A DNA stretch of 64,000 nt from Spodoptera frugiperda (Eukaryota > Arthropoda > Insecta > Lepidoptera > Noctuidae): the NCBI RefSeq assembly GCF_023101765.2, contig NC_064238.1, positions 3,532,001 through 3,596,000 of the forward strand, written 5' to 3'. The notes beneath the pieces were generated by a model, which worked only from the letters and a program-made list of their open reading frames with translations, was not told the DNA's origin and did not search any database. Positions 36,286 to 47,230 of the stretch are shown in pieces; positions within the stretch are counted from its first letter, which is position 1; every line of letters starts with the position of its first letter. The position numbers were made by a program, and so were the translations under genes.

Positions 36286-39200
36286 TGATATTTGCAGGTT
36301 CATTTTATTTAAGCGAGGTCGTTGGCTGTTGCAACTTGGTTCTTCGTATATTATACAGTATATAAATTAATAAATGAGTCCCACGACGGTGGACTTAGGG
36401 ACTTCTTAGAAGAGAAATGTTTAGTCGTTGCTACCATAGAGTGTTAAGCTATATTCTAAATCTGCTTCAGGTTCGAGTTTTGAGATCTTTAGTAACAGGT
36501 TTTACCTTTCATAATTTAAAATTAACTGTGATAGGTTTTTAAGCCACTATAAACACTCCTATTCTTATGCTAATGAATAAAAAAAATACCTCCAATAAAT
36601 AAACACCAGTTTGCTAAATACATTTAAAATCAAAATAAAGAATAAAACTCCATACAATTTCAAACACGCCTTACATAAAAATGTCTCCAAGATAAAAAGT
36701 GTTCATTACAGCGTCCACTAAGATTAAATCAACGTAGCGATATAAAACTTGGCTGAGATAAGATTCCCATTGTGATCGAGATGAAAGCGCGGGAGTGCTG
36801 GCCCACAATGGCCGCTGTGCTGTGCCATACACAATGGAGACCACATCTCTCATTTCTGAAAACAACGGATTCAAACACTTTTATTGTGCGATAAATTGGA
36901 ACAGATGGAAATACGCGACCATAATGAAGTTGACGTAAGGCTCATTTTCCGTTGCATTGTCTTCCACCGATCAGGTTTTGTGGCGTGTGAATAGGCCTTA
37001 AATGTATTGAATTGCGATGATAGTGCAGCTCAATGTTTTCAGATAAAATATTGTTGCAACGAGTGAGGTGGATGAATGGTATCGGGACATTGTTTGTACC
37101 CAGTCAAATAAAAACAGAGTGATTAAAACAAATATCAATAAGCTGGGAGTTATTATTGAAATTTGTTTTATGTATTACGTTTTTATTTTTGTATGCAACT
37201 AACATTAATGGAAACAAAACACCCTAGTTCCGTATCAAATGTAATGAATAAAAAGTAGAACATTATGTATTTATTGAGTAATATCATGTTACCTTAGTTC
37301 AGTTGCGAAAATTTTATTTCATGCTTCACCTACAATGTACTTTATTCAGCCAATAAGGCACATCAACAATAACAACAAGATATTTCGTATAACAAAAGGG
37401 AAGACCTTTTTATCAAAGCGAAAAAATAATAATACGCTGTTAGGGGCGGACGTAGCGAATCACTCGCGAATCTTATCATAATACATATATCCTCAGCGAG
37501 TAAAACATTTTGATCCCAACTCAAAGAGGTAAAAGGAGCTGACAAAGCCGCGGGGTAACGGGAGAACACCAATCACGGAATGCATAACAAGGGCTTCCTT
37601 TATATTAAGGGGTAATCTACACTAATGTTTCGTGATTCTGCTCCTTATTGTACCACAACAGCCCGTTAATGTGAACTATTTCGAGGCTCGGAATAACAGC
37701 CGCCTGAATAGATCAACACTGATTTAGAAATGATTACTTCATTATAAGGGATTGGAGAGGCTTAGTATCATGTTCCTACGGATCCGAAACGTTTCAGAAA
37801 TTGTTGGGCTTCCCCGTCTATTTACGAAAAGGAAACCTTACAAGGAAATATTTACGTACATTTCATCTGTGATTAAGTGCTAAGAAGAACGTACAGTGTA
37901 ATAAACGTTCCTTTCGAAACAAAAAGCCCTCCGGAATTATTTGAAGTTACGATGGGATGTAAAAAAATAAAAGCAAACTGAAACTCGACGAAAGGCACGT
38001 GTGAAATCTTTATTTTTCTAACTCCCCGCGAATCGAAATTTGCAAAAATGCCGGCTGGCCGAAAATAGGATCTCGCCGCTTCCCACACAGCGTTTTGTAA
38101 AGGGAAAAGAAATAAAAGCGAGTGTAGCACGACTGACTCATAAAAATTGTAGTAGCCGTGGCCTACGGACGCCACGGGAAATGTCGAAAAATGGGCACGG
38201 TCGCCGAGATACGGCGCACTACTATTTCATTGAAATCACTCTCCGCCTCCTCATAATAAAACAACGGCGATCCATAATTTTTAACTCGCAAGGAATTGAC
38301 ACGATATCGTGCCGAGAAATATCGCGCGATGTCTGACAACCTGTTTGATGTCATGTTTTCTTTTGAGGCTCAGACTGAACGCGAAATATTGTTTAAATAT
38401 TTATTTTCTTGACGTATTTATTTAAGACACGGTACAGACATACCTAGAGCAAGTAGTGGGGGGTTTTGGTTTCAATAATTAAGTAAACATTTTGTATCTG
38501 GTAGTTACGTCACGATTCATAGCGGTACTCGAGAATTTACATAAATCTGTATTTCATTAAAATGGTAGATGCGGATAACTAGTTAATAATAAATACATTT
38601 ACGTATTCCACTGAAGGATTAGTGGGGAAGCGGATTTTGGTCTCAGTGAATAATTCCGTACTGGAGATGGAATATGTGTACATATATTCATGTGCAGGTC
38701 TTCTCGGCTAAGACGCTATCAACTTGGTTACATGGTTGGTATATCAAAGCTCAGTTGTATCTGACATAATTATACGTTCATGTACGAATATGAATTTATT
38801 TTAAAATGTTATTTAAATCTCACAGTTCGCAGTTTCTTCTTACGAAGAAGTTACATTCATTGACATTTTGAATTATCTCCTAATTAAAAAAATACGGCAT
38901 CAAATGTTGGGCAGTAATTAAAATGCGTCCGTCATGTATTACTTCGCTTGAAAATGAACAAATAACTTGATTTCTATCGTAATGAAGTCAATAAATAATT
39001 GAGTTATGAAGGACAGAAACTCCAAAATTAAATTTGAACAAGAACTTTGTAACTATAAGCTTCAAAGATATGAATAAAGATGTAATGTTCAGATTAAACT
39101 TCTGTGATAGTTTGGACATGATCGGAGACAGTATTGTCTTCGGTCTAGACTTTAAACTCAGTCACAAGGCAGACCTAATGAGGGGTGTATTATACAAACA

Positions 39201-40482
39201 TTGAAATAACTAATTATGTATTCGCAAGTTAATAAATCCAACAAACCATTAATGCTTACAAAGAATTCACAAAGCTTAATGAAATTCTAGCTTCAAAATT
39301 CCTTTATTCATAAAGTAAGGGAATGATTTATATTGTTTTAGCGCATAAGATTTAATGAGCCCTTCCGTACTTCAAGGTTGCGTACTAGGAGAGTATGTCA
39401 TCACGTTTTGTCTCAAATGTCCTTGAGCAGAAAGGATTTTGTTTATCATGCAAATAAGCAGTTTAAACGTTTATAAGAGGATCTCTGGGGGCTTTATGCG
39501 AAGCTGATATAACGTGCCGGCGTAAAATTAAATTGTTCATTGCAATAGCGGAACAGTTTCTTACTAAGTTGCTACTTTATTACATTCATATTTCTCGAAT
39601 ATAGCGTTCGAGATGAACACAAAGTTTGTTTTAATCGATAAACGTGTAAGCGTGTTCTTGTCTTATTAATTGTGTTTTTGTATTGATCTACAGATTATAT
39701 AAGGTTTCTAGAATGATACAAGCCAAAAGAAGCATTTCTGTACATTACACTAATACGAGACCCACCTCCGAAGAAGCTAACCTAAAAAAATGGCTGACGT
39801 CAGTTTACCGCAAATGTTATTACTCACTTTCAGAAAACTCGTAAGAAAATGCGGATAAATAGGTAATTACTTGCGTAATAAGATGGCTAGGAGAATTAAT
39901 GACGGCCCTTGACCGAGGACGCAGCCGTGGCCCATTGGTAGTCGTTTCCATCAGGGCTGGTAGGGCTGCTACCCCTAGATTTATAACTGTAGCCTCATTA
40001 CACCCCTAATTATGTTTACGGCCCGTTTTTGTTTGAGGTTGAACATTCGGTACGGACGTAATCGACGTTGAATTCTTTCGGTGAAATGTTTCGGACCGTA
40101 TAGACTGGGTTGTTTAAATTTTGTTCGGTTACGTTATTTTCAGGTTGTTAGCGGATTTATTATCATTAGGCTATCGAGGTACAAATCTTTGTTGGTACCA
40201 TAAAATATCCCTTGCTAGATACTAAACGTATTTTACATTTTACACTGGTGTTTAATGGTTTTCCTTTTTTGCATTTTGTAAATAATGTTACCCATTTTAA
40301 ATAAGTACATGTAGAATACGTCCCGAGAAAATTTATAGTACAGAACTTAAAATTAACATCAGTTAGGAAAGTTGTGAGTCTAGGAGAGCTGTTGAGGTGT
40401 TTAAACTTATATCTGGAGCAGAGTTCAAAGACGCGTACATTAAGAGATTAATAACTTCTACTTGTCTTTAGAAGTCTTATTA
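36286..40482. other. Noncoding stretch
   Basis: No gene recognised. A GC-richer patch at 38030-38340 has overlapping ORFs on both strands (98 and 63 to 100 codons) and contains GTAGTAGCCGTGGCC/GGACGCCACGGG. The overlapping open frames on both strands argue against either being real. A perfect TGACGTCA is at 39795. The rest is AT-rich. Confidence 0.4.
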
Positions 40483-40518
40483 CCCGACTGCGCCAGAAGG
40501 AGGGTTATGTTTTTCGAG

Positions 40519-40560
40519 TGTATGTATGTATGTATGTATGTATGTATGTATGTATGTATA
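40519..40560 (+). repeat. (TATG)n microsatellite
   Basis: About ten tandem TATG units directly follow GTTATGTTTTTCGAG, which is the usual position of this array in related moth repeats. Confidence 0.95.
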
Positions 40561-40579
40561 ATTGTTTGGCACGCTCTGC

Positions 40580-40985
40580 AGCCTAAACGGCTTGATGGAT
40601 TTTGACTTGAGAGGTGTCGTTAGATTCGTATTTACTGTGAGAGTGACACTGGATATATCAAAATAATAAAAAAACAAAATGGCGGATTTTTGGCGCCAAA
40701 TTCGAATATTTCTCACTCTCTAGCCTAAACGGCTTGATGGATTTTGACTTGAGAGGTGTCGTTGGATTCGTATTTACTGTGAGAGTGATACTGGATATAT
40801 CAAAATAATAAAAAAACAAAATGGCGGATTTTTGGCGCCAAATTCGAATATTTCTCACTCTCTAGCCTGAACGACTCGATGGATTTCCGCTTGATAGGGG
40901 TCGTTTGATTTGTATTTACTGTGAAAGTGACACTAGATATATCAAAATGAAAATATAATAAAACTAAAAAAAATAAAATAAAAAA
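40580..40985 (+). repeat. 142-bp tandem repeat, 2.8 copies
   Basis: Units start AGCCTAAACGGCTTGATGGA at 40580 and 40722; a more diverged third unit (AGCCTGAACGACTCGATGGA) begins at 40864. Units 1 and 2 differ at only about two positions and both include CAAAATGGCGGATTTTTGGC. Unit 3 is truncated and AT-enriched. The near identity shows recent duplication. Open frames across it on the minus strand are repeat translations, not genes. Confidence 0.92.
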
Positions 40986-41241
40986 AGTAATTTAAAAAAC
41001 TAAAAAACCCGACTGCGTTTCTTTATAATATTAAAATGAAAAAACCTTAAAACAAGAAAGTCATCGTAAAATTTAAGCAGTCGGGACCCATTCTAAATAT
41101 AAAGACTTTGTGAGGGCACATACGGCTGGCTTTCTAGAATGGGTGCCGACTGCTTAAATTTTACGATGATTTTCTTGTTTTAAGGTTTTTTCATTTTAAT
41201 ATTATAAAGACGCAGTCGGGTTTTTTAGTTTTAAATTACTT
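40981..41241. repeat. Long near-perfect hairpin (arms about 110 bp)
   Basis: The left arm runs from AAGTAATTTAAA through AAAAAACCCGACTGCGT, AATATTAAAATGAAAAAACC and AAATTTAAGCAGTCGG to ACCCATTCTA (ends 41095). The right arm from TAGAATGGGT (41135) to GTAATTTAAAACT-type complement (41241) mirrors it with only a few mismatches. The loop is about 39 nt and not palindromic. A transcript would fold into a long double-stranded RNA. Confidence 0.9.
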
Positions 41242-41370
41242 TTTTTAGTTTATAATATAGACTATTTTTGAACAGCTTGCTTCTTTACTCGAGTGATAGT
41301 AAGATGAGTAAAGGTCGAGGGGTCACGCGTTGGTTATGTAGATATAATATTTCTTAATTCTCAGTAATAG

Positions 41371-41516
41371 TTTTTTTTTGGGGAGGGAAAGACATCCAAT
41401 GAGTTCTCCTTCCTAAGGCGAAGCAAGAGGGAGTGTCAGACTCTTATTGACTAAAAACTACCCCGTTTCTACTCCTGTTTTTCGAACCGGTGCCCCGGTT
41501 AGTCCGAAGCTCCGGA
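41371..41516 (-). mobile_element. LINE-like retroposon tail, family E, with target duplication
   Basis: The T run and GGGGAGGGAAAGACATCCAA, GAGGGAGTGTCAGACTCTTA, TTGACTAAAAACTACCCCG and CGGTGCCCCGGTTAGTCCGA match the 18038 copy in diverged form. The flanks TCAGTAATAG at 41361-41370 and 41517-41526 are identical, a target site duplication. The insertion is 5'-truncated relative to the 18-kb copy. Confidence 0.8.
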
Positions 41517-42012
41517 TCAGTAATAGTCTGGGGTCTTGAATTTTATTGTGTTCTTGAATCGATCGATCGATACAAGAGTTGTAGGCGATTTTTTATAGAA
41601 AAAGAAAAATAAATTAGTATATTAATTCCAGTACTCCAATACGACAACAATGTTTGTAGTAAAATGAAGTATTTTCTTTAAGAATTACTTATTTTCTTGC
41701 CTTGCTATACGTATAAGTGTACCTGTGTCACTGACCCACATACGATTCTAATAAGTGCGTCACATTTGGCCTGGGAGCACTCCGAATAAAGCCGCCATTT
41801 TTACCTGGAACAAATGGAATTACCTTTTTGAGTACATAAAGTAAGTGCACACATAATTATTTCATAGAACATCCGAGTGAGTACGTGTGAAGAATGTGAT
41901 CATGTGACGTTTCAGCTTTGAAGTTACGAGTTTCCTTGGACTTTGTTCTATAAATGGGGAAAAGGAACTTAATAGATAGATTTCTTTTACAAAGTAACTT
42001 AACAGAGTTTGA

Positions 42013-42286
42013 AGTGTGGGAGAGTCATGCCTTACCACGGCCTCACACATAACTGACGTGATACCATGCTTGCGTTGTGTTTCGTTGTGTGAGTGAGATT
42101 ACCGGAGGCCTAATAACCCCAATTTTTCCGATCCCCGATTCCCAACAACTTTTAAATTCTTAACCCCCAACAAGCCCGGCAATGCACTTATAAGGCCTCT
42201 GGTGTTTCGGATGTCCATGAGCGGCGGCGATGCTTACTATCGAGTGATCCGTCTGCTCGTTTACTGGCTTATACCATAAAAAGTAA
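42013..42286 (+). mobile_element. SINE-like retroposon, family C
   Basis: It includes GTGTGGGAGAGTCATGCCTT, ACCACGGCCTCACACATAAC, GCTTGCGTTGTGTTTCGTTG, TGAGATTACCGGAGGCC, GCCCGGCAATGCACTTATAA, GTCCATGAGCGGCGGCGATG and the end ACTGGCTTATACCATAAAAA. It is a near complete copy. Confidence 0.8.
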
Positions 42287-43790
42287 CACAATAAGAAAAT
42301 ATTAAATAGAAAACATATAATATTAGACTGTTTTGAATTATAGTCAGTAACAGGAATTAAATGAAGTAAGAATATCCAAAATATGCCTTATTTATATATA
42401 CGCTAGAGTTAAAAGCAAACGAGTTAATGAGAACCACATATACAAGTAATTATATAGAGTATGTTCTTCATGTCCCTGAAATTTTACGGCTAGGTTAGTC
42501 GTCTCTGGGAAAAGAGGTACTAATACGTAGGTACATTAAATTTAGACTATGTTACTTACGTTATAAAGTTTAATATTAATACAGCCACCAAGAGCTCGTG
42601 TAAGATTATGAATGTGAGAACTTTTAAGGTAATTATAATAATTAATCCTTCTGCTATTTTTTACTTGGGACGTGAGCCCTTACAAAAATCCCAATTTGTT
42701 TTCCCCAAAAAAACCCAGAGGCCGAAATCTCACTACAACAATAAATCTAATACATGTCACATTATAAATAATAATTTATTTGTATTGAAAATGCACGCAA
42801 TTTTCGACCATCTATCAATATGAATTGACCCTAATTTCCCAATAGCTCCCTGCCTGCCCTTCAAAATGTCTGCAGGACACAATTCAATATACTAATGGCC
42901 AATTTATTGATACATGTATTATCTGTAATTCAATATTTATAAGCAATTTGTTGTAAAGTTAATGGTATGAACATTTATGTATCTATGTTAAAATGCGCGG
43001 TTATTTACTAAATTGTTTTTATGTTACATCTTTTAAATTATATTTGGATATCAACAAATAAAGTATATATTTCTACTTTAATGAAAATGATATATGACAC
43101 TTGAATAACTACGTACTTTTTACGATATTTTTTACATCAGTATATATATATGACAGAGTACTTTTATACCGAAATGTTGCAAATAAATATCATTTATCAT
43201 AGCATATAATCCTGTTTTTACTTTTATGTCACATTTAGCATAGCATATTACCAGATATTAAAGTTACTGTATTTAGAACTTTAGAAAGTAGACACAAGGT
43301 CACACCGTATCTTTATTTAAATCAATCTTTATACAGACATAATACTTGTATAATGTATATTCTCCTTTAGAATTTACTTTGATCTCTTCATAAATGAACT
43401 CCACAGACGAAATATAACCTCCTCTGCCCTTGTCTTGTGTGAGTTAGGTTAGGTTTTATTATTTCGTTTATTCAATGCCTAATTTAGATCTAAAGGTATC
43501 TATGCTTTGCTTTGCTGAACATAGAAATTATTTTCGTTAGACCTTTGTTTGGGAAAGGTTTCGATAATTGACGTATTGATTGGAAGTCGGGTCTGGTTAG
43601 AGCACTGATTGCCTTTGGTTTATTTTCTACATTATTTAGTGAAGCCATTTATTTTTTAGGTAAATTAGAAGCAGTCTGTTTGGTTTAAATTTTTTTGTGA
43701 ATAAAAGTTGGCCCGTTGAAAGTTTGCCAGAGAACGGCGAGGCTGTCAAACAGCGGATCAACCATTTTTTACTTCCCTAAAACGTAAACA

Positions 43791-44010
43791 CCGCGGCCGC
43801 GGCTTTTCTGTAAATAATTAATCTTGGAGCTTATCGCATTAGTCGCCCCCCTCTCGTCAGAACTATTACAAGGTGGTGTAGGTGCGTGCACAAGGGCCGG
43901 TCTACAGATTTATGCGCCACTAACATGCCCAAAAATAATTGGATCGCGACCGAAAAATAAATTGGCGGACCCCTCCCTACCCGCCGCCCGCCGCGCGCCG
44001 CTCCACTAGA
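43791..44010. other. CpG-rich single-copy patch
   Basis: It starts with the 12-bp palindrome CCGCGGCCGCGG (43791-43802) and ends with CCCGCCGCCCGCCGCGCGCC near 43980-44000. A 61-codon plus ORF crosses it (ending LPAARRAPLH) but no motif or splice pair supports it. In an AT-rich region, such a patch may be a promoter, an enhancer or an old exon. Confidence 0.35.
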
Positions 44011-45118
44011 TATAACTCTAACAATTTGTTATTGAGGATCCCTGAATTACAAGGTATCGAGGCCTTCCTCACGATATTTAATAACGTTTTTGGTGATCAA
44101 ATAAAGTATACTTTGCTAAAGTGGATGGAAGTTTGCAATATCGTCGTGATTATCGGAGAAATATGGAAGCGAAGGTAGAAAGGAGGTTATATTGATAAAA
44201 TAGACCTAAGAATTTTTATTAATTCCATAAAAAAGTACTAGGATTTTCTCCTCTATTCTGTCGTTGGATGCGTGAGTGATTTCGAGTATAGAATGTTCCC
44301 GTTTGCCAATATGCTGCCTCAATATATTATCTAAGTTTGTAAGTGATCCCATTGTTAACCATTCTTAGTATCAGGATACGACGACGGTACGAGGAGGATA
44401 TTATGTATTTGTATAAAATACCTTTTCTGAAGAGTATTATTAGTGAAGCGAAATTGGTAATAAATAATTCAGATCCACGTTTGTCATTGAAGCCATTTGT
44501 CTGTCACAGCGGATTAGCGTTGAAAAGGACTAACCTGACAACGTACCTATTCATATTATTACTCAGTTCGCAATTCTACTGTAGTACTCGCAGGTAATAT
44601 GGATAATAGCAATCGTAAAAAGTGGTGACTGGAAAACGGGGACGGGGCAAAGTAATCCAATTAATAAATTCGCAGTGCTCTCCACTGAAGCTAAAGTGAG
44701 CGCTGAATAAAGCGGGGTTCGCATAAATCCTAAATTGTAATACAATTTACATAGTCGCTATAATCAAGCGGCTTCACAATGCATACGCTTGCAATTGGTA
44801 TCACACAATCCAATTTAGCTAAAAGCTGATGCTGTCCGTCAACATTTCATACGAGTTTCGTATGTAGCTTTATTTATATTTGCCGAGTTGTCATCTATTT
44901 CAATATTCTGAGTTATTTTATTCAACGCGACAATATGAATGACGGAGTAAAGCGCGCTTGCTAGGTTTATTTTATCATAAAATGTTACTGAAAACATTTA
45001 TATTCTGAAAATATATCATATTTTTTTACGTTCATAAGCTATGAGCTCAAAATAAATTTCTCTATGGGGCCCAAATCGTAATATAAAGTGGAGAGCTACA
45101 GCGCACACGTACTATCGT

Positions 45119-45126
45119 ATGCAAAT
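45119..45126 (+). promoter_or_regulatory. POU octamer ATGCAAAT
   Basis: A perfect octamer, the classic POU-homeodomain site, lies in a GC-richer patch that also has TTATTACGTCAT (CRE-like) about 30 bp downstream. Binding is inferred from the motif only. Confidence 0.3.
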
Positions 45127-45341
45127 AATCAGTTAATTCATCGAGACGCTTTTATTACGTCATATCGGACGGTATTCGAGGGTCTCTCCGCAGTCCGTAG
45201 CTTTATGGATCATACGAAGGAGGAAATTTATTACATCGTCATTCGACTAAATTCCTCCCACAATGTTGCAAGCTAAAAGGAAATGAGGGTTGGCAGATGT
45301 TGCTCGATATATAAAAAAATGTTGAATATTAGGTCGTAAAG

Positions 45342-45482
45342 ATGACAGTTATTAAACCTATAGCCGGTGCGGAGTCTGCGAAAAATTCTAACAAATACAT
45401 ACTTATGGAGGCTAAAGATAATATTGATCAAGCTCGGTCGGTGTTGGGAATTCGAGCTCTGGATTGGAATGGAATCCCTAAG
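45342..45482 (+). CDS. Possible first coding exon, unknown protein
   Basis: An ATG at 45342 opens 47 codons, MTVIKPIAGAESAKNSNKYI then LMEAKDNIDQARSVLGIRAL and DWNGIPK. They end exactly at a consensus donor AAG|GTAAGC. Without splicing the frame stops at 45516-45518. Composition is balanced and the sequence looks protein-like. An acceptor-like ATATTAG|GTCG lies 10 bp before the ATG, so it could also be internal. I recognise no family. It would be strengthened by a conserved peptide match in other moths. Confidence 0.3.
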
Positions 45483-46410
45483 GTAAGCGATTCAAATAGT
45501 TCGTATTCCGTAGTATGACTGCGGCTGGGAAAATTGGTCTCAATGCAGTGGATCGTGCAATCACTTACAGTTGGAAGGTCTCCGCTCCTGTCTGTTTCGA
45601 ATTGAATCGATTTGACAGCAGTAGGCCGGCCATATTCTCTATGTACTGAACACGTCGGCGGAATTTATACGGACGGGCTTTGGTAACTACAGAATTACAT
45701 AACATAACGCCACGTCACAGGTGTCGGTAGAGCTCGGACGTCTGACGTCAAATTTCTATATTGGGTTATGAATATGTGTACTGTAGATTAGTCTTGTTTG
45801 AGTGTGAGTGTAAGTTAATATAGACTATTAGAATACAAAAGCTTCATTATTATTAAACACAAAATTATCTACATATACAAGTATAATAAGCTAATAAAAC
45901 AAAGGCAGAGAAAACAATAAAAATCCTTGACACACATTTAGGTTTCGACGCCCAATTATGAACTAGATTATTTGAATCGATTTTTGTCGTATCTTTTGTT
46001 TAGAGGAAACTCGTTTCCCGTCGAGTGTTCAAACAAAAAGTCGGGGTGTTAAAGTGTGTCTCCATGTATCGAGTGCCGAAGTGCTGTAGGGGAAACAGAT
46101 AAGCATCATTCAGTAGCAATTTGTCGTCGCGATCATTTCACTTGCGAATTCGATTGTACTATAGTTGAATTGTTTCGATATCGATTTGTGTAACTTGCGT
46201 TACATCACTGTTTTAATGTTAGTGTTCATTTGCTTTAGTGTTTACTGTTTTTAGGTAAATATTTGTTTTATTGCTAAAAAATATTGTAACCAAATCATTA
46301 TGATGTTTACTTGGAAACCAGTGAATAAATACTTTATTTTTTTAAACGCAGAGTAGGTTTAATCCAAACTAGGGTCCTATATCGTAAGTATGTTTAGTTT
46401 TTTTTTTATT

Positions 46411-46532
46411 TCACATACAGATAATACCGTGACTCGAAACAATAACTTGTGTATCACATAAAGAGTGTCTCCGTGCGGGAAACAAGCCCGCTATACATTG
46501 CTCAGCGGTCAGTTCCCCAGCCACCGCGCCAT
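46411..46532 (-). mobile_element. Decayed tRNA-derived SINE, family B
   Basis: Minus-strand order: GGCGCGGTGGCTGGGGAACT, GCGGGCTTGTTTCCCGCACG, GAGACACTCTTTATGTGATA and GTTGTTTCGAGTCACGG. It is truncated and diverged compared with 58312-58510. Confidence 0.65.
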
Positions 46533-47063
46533 TAAGACCTTTGATAAACCTTGAAAACATATCATAGTTTAGCTATCAATACACTACCAGATTAACTATT
46601 TCCTAAGCCTTAAATAGAGACAAAGGCGACTAAAAATAGATGCCTTACAACAAAACTAAGGAAGGAGTTTGGACTAAGCCGTGGACGTAGGCTTCGAATG
46701 AAGGGTGGGTGTTAAAATTAAGTTGGACAGATATGCGCCCTGGTGACAAGGGTTGACTTGAGCAAGGGATACTGTCCCCGTTGCTTATATTGTTGTAACA
46801 TTTTCACATGTAGATATATCACTTTATCTTGCTATGTTGAACTTATTAAGGCTGATAAGAGTTGTACGTTGTATTTTTTTTTGGTTGTGAAATATGTTTC
46901 GTGTACTCGTAATATAATGGTTTGAGTTCTGAGAATTTTGGCGGTTCGATCTTAAATATTAGAAAAAACAAAATGTACACATAAAAATGAAAAATGGTTT
47001 TCATTTTTATGTAAATCGTATGTTGCTCAAGTGAGCTGTGTGACTGTTATTATCATTAATTAA

Positions 47064-47230
47064 TTAGCTTCTGCCGGCGGCTTCGCCCGCGTTTTTGAGT
47101 GATAATTAATAGTATCCTATCATCACCCGAGTCAGCTCATACCCTGTCTGTTTAACAAATTTCATTAAAATCCGTTCGGTAATTTCAACATGATTGACGG
47201 ACAAACATCCTAACAGATTTTATATATAGA
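47064..47230 (-). mobile_element. Short complete Helitron-like element (167 bp, family F)
   Basis: On the minus strand it starts TCTATATATAAAATC and ends in the hairpin GCGGGCGAAGCCGC followed by CGGCAGAAGCTAA. It lies between a flanking A and T, as Helitrons do (5' TC, 3' CTRR, no target duplication). The internal GGATGTTTGTCCGTCAATCA and GGATTTTAATGAAATTTG parts match the other family F copies. No coding capacity. Confidence 0.75.

Larger units (their letters stand above)
40483..41220. mobile_element. Composite repeat bounded by CCCGACTGCG inverted ends
   Basis: The left end CCCGACTGCGCCAGAAGG is matched by an inverted end ...GACGCAGTCGGG at 41209-41220. In order it holds a TATG array, two and a part 142-bp tandem units, and a large hairpin whose own arm begins with the same CCCGACTGCG. 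I recognise the opening and the array as a common moth repeat. The structure suggests either one element with an internal palindrome or a nested pair. No clean target duplication is visible. Confidence 0.65.
41527..47063. other. Noncoding stretch with repeats and CpG-rich patches
   Basis: Outside the listed items, no gene is recognised. AT-rich DNA dominates 42300-43700. Patches at 43780-44010, 45070-45280 and 45340-45760 are GC-richer and look single copy. Perfect TGACGTCA at 45743. Confidence 0.4.

Noticed and set aside
40483..40985. CRISPR-like array
   Set aside because: The 142-bp units are head-to-tail without unique spacers, in a eukaryotic repeat.
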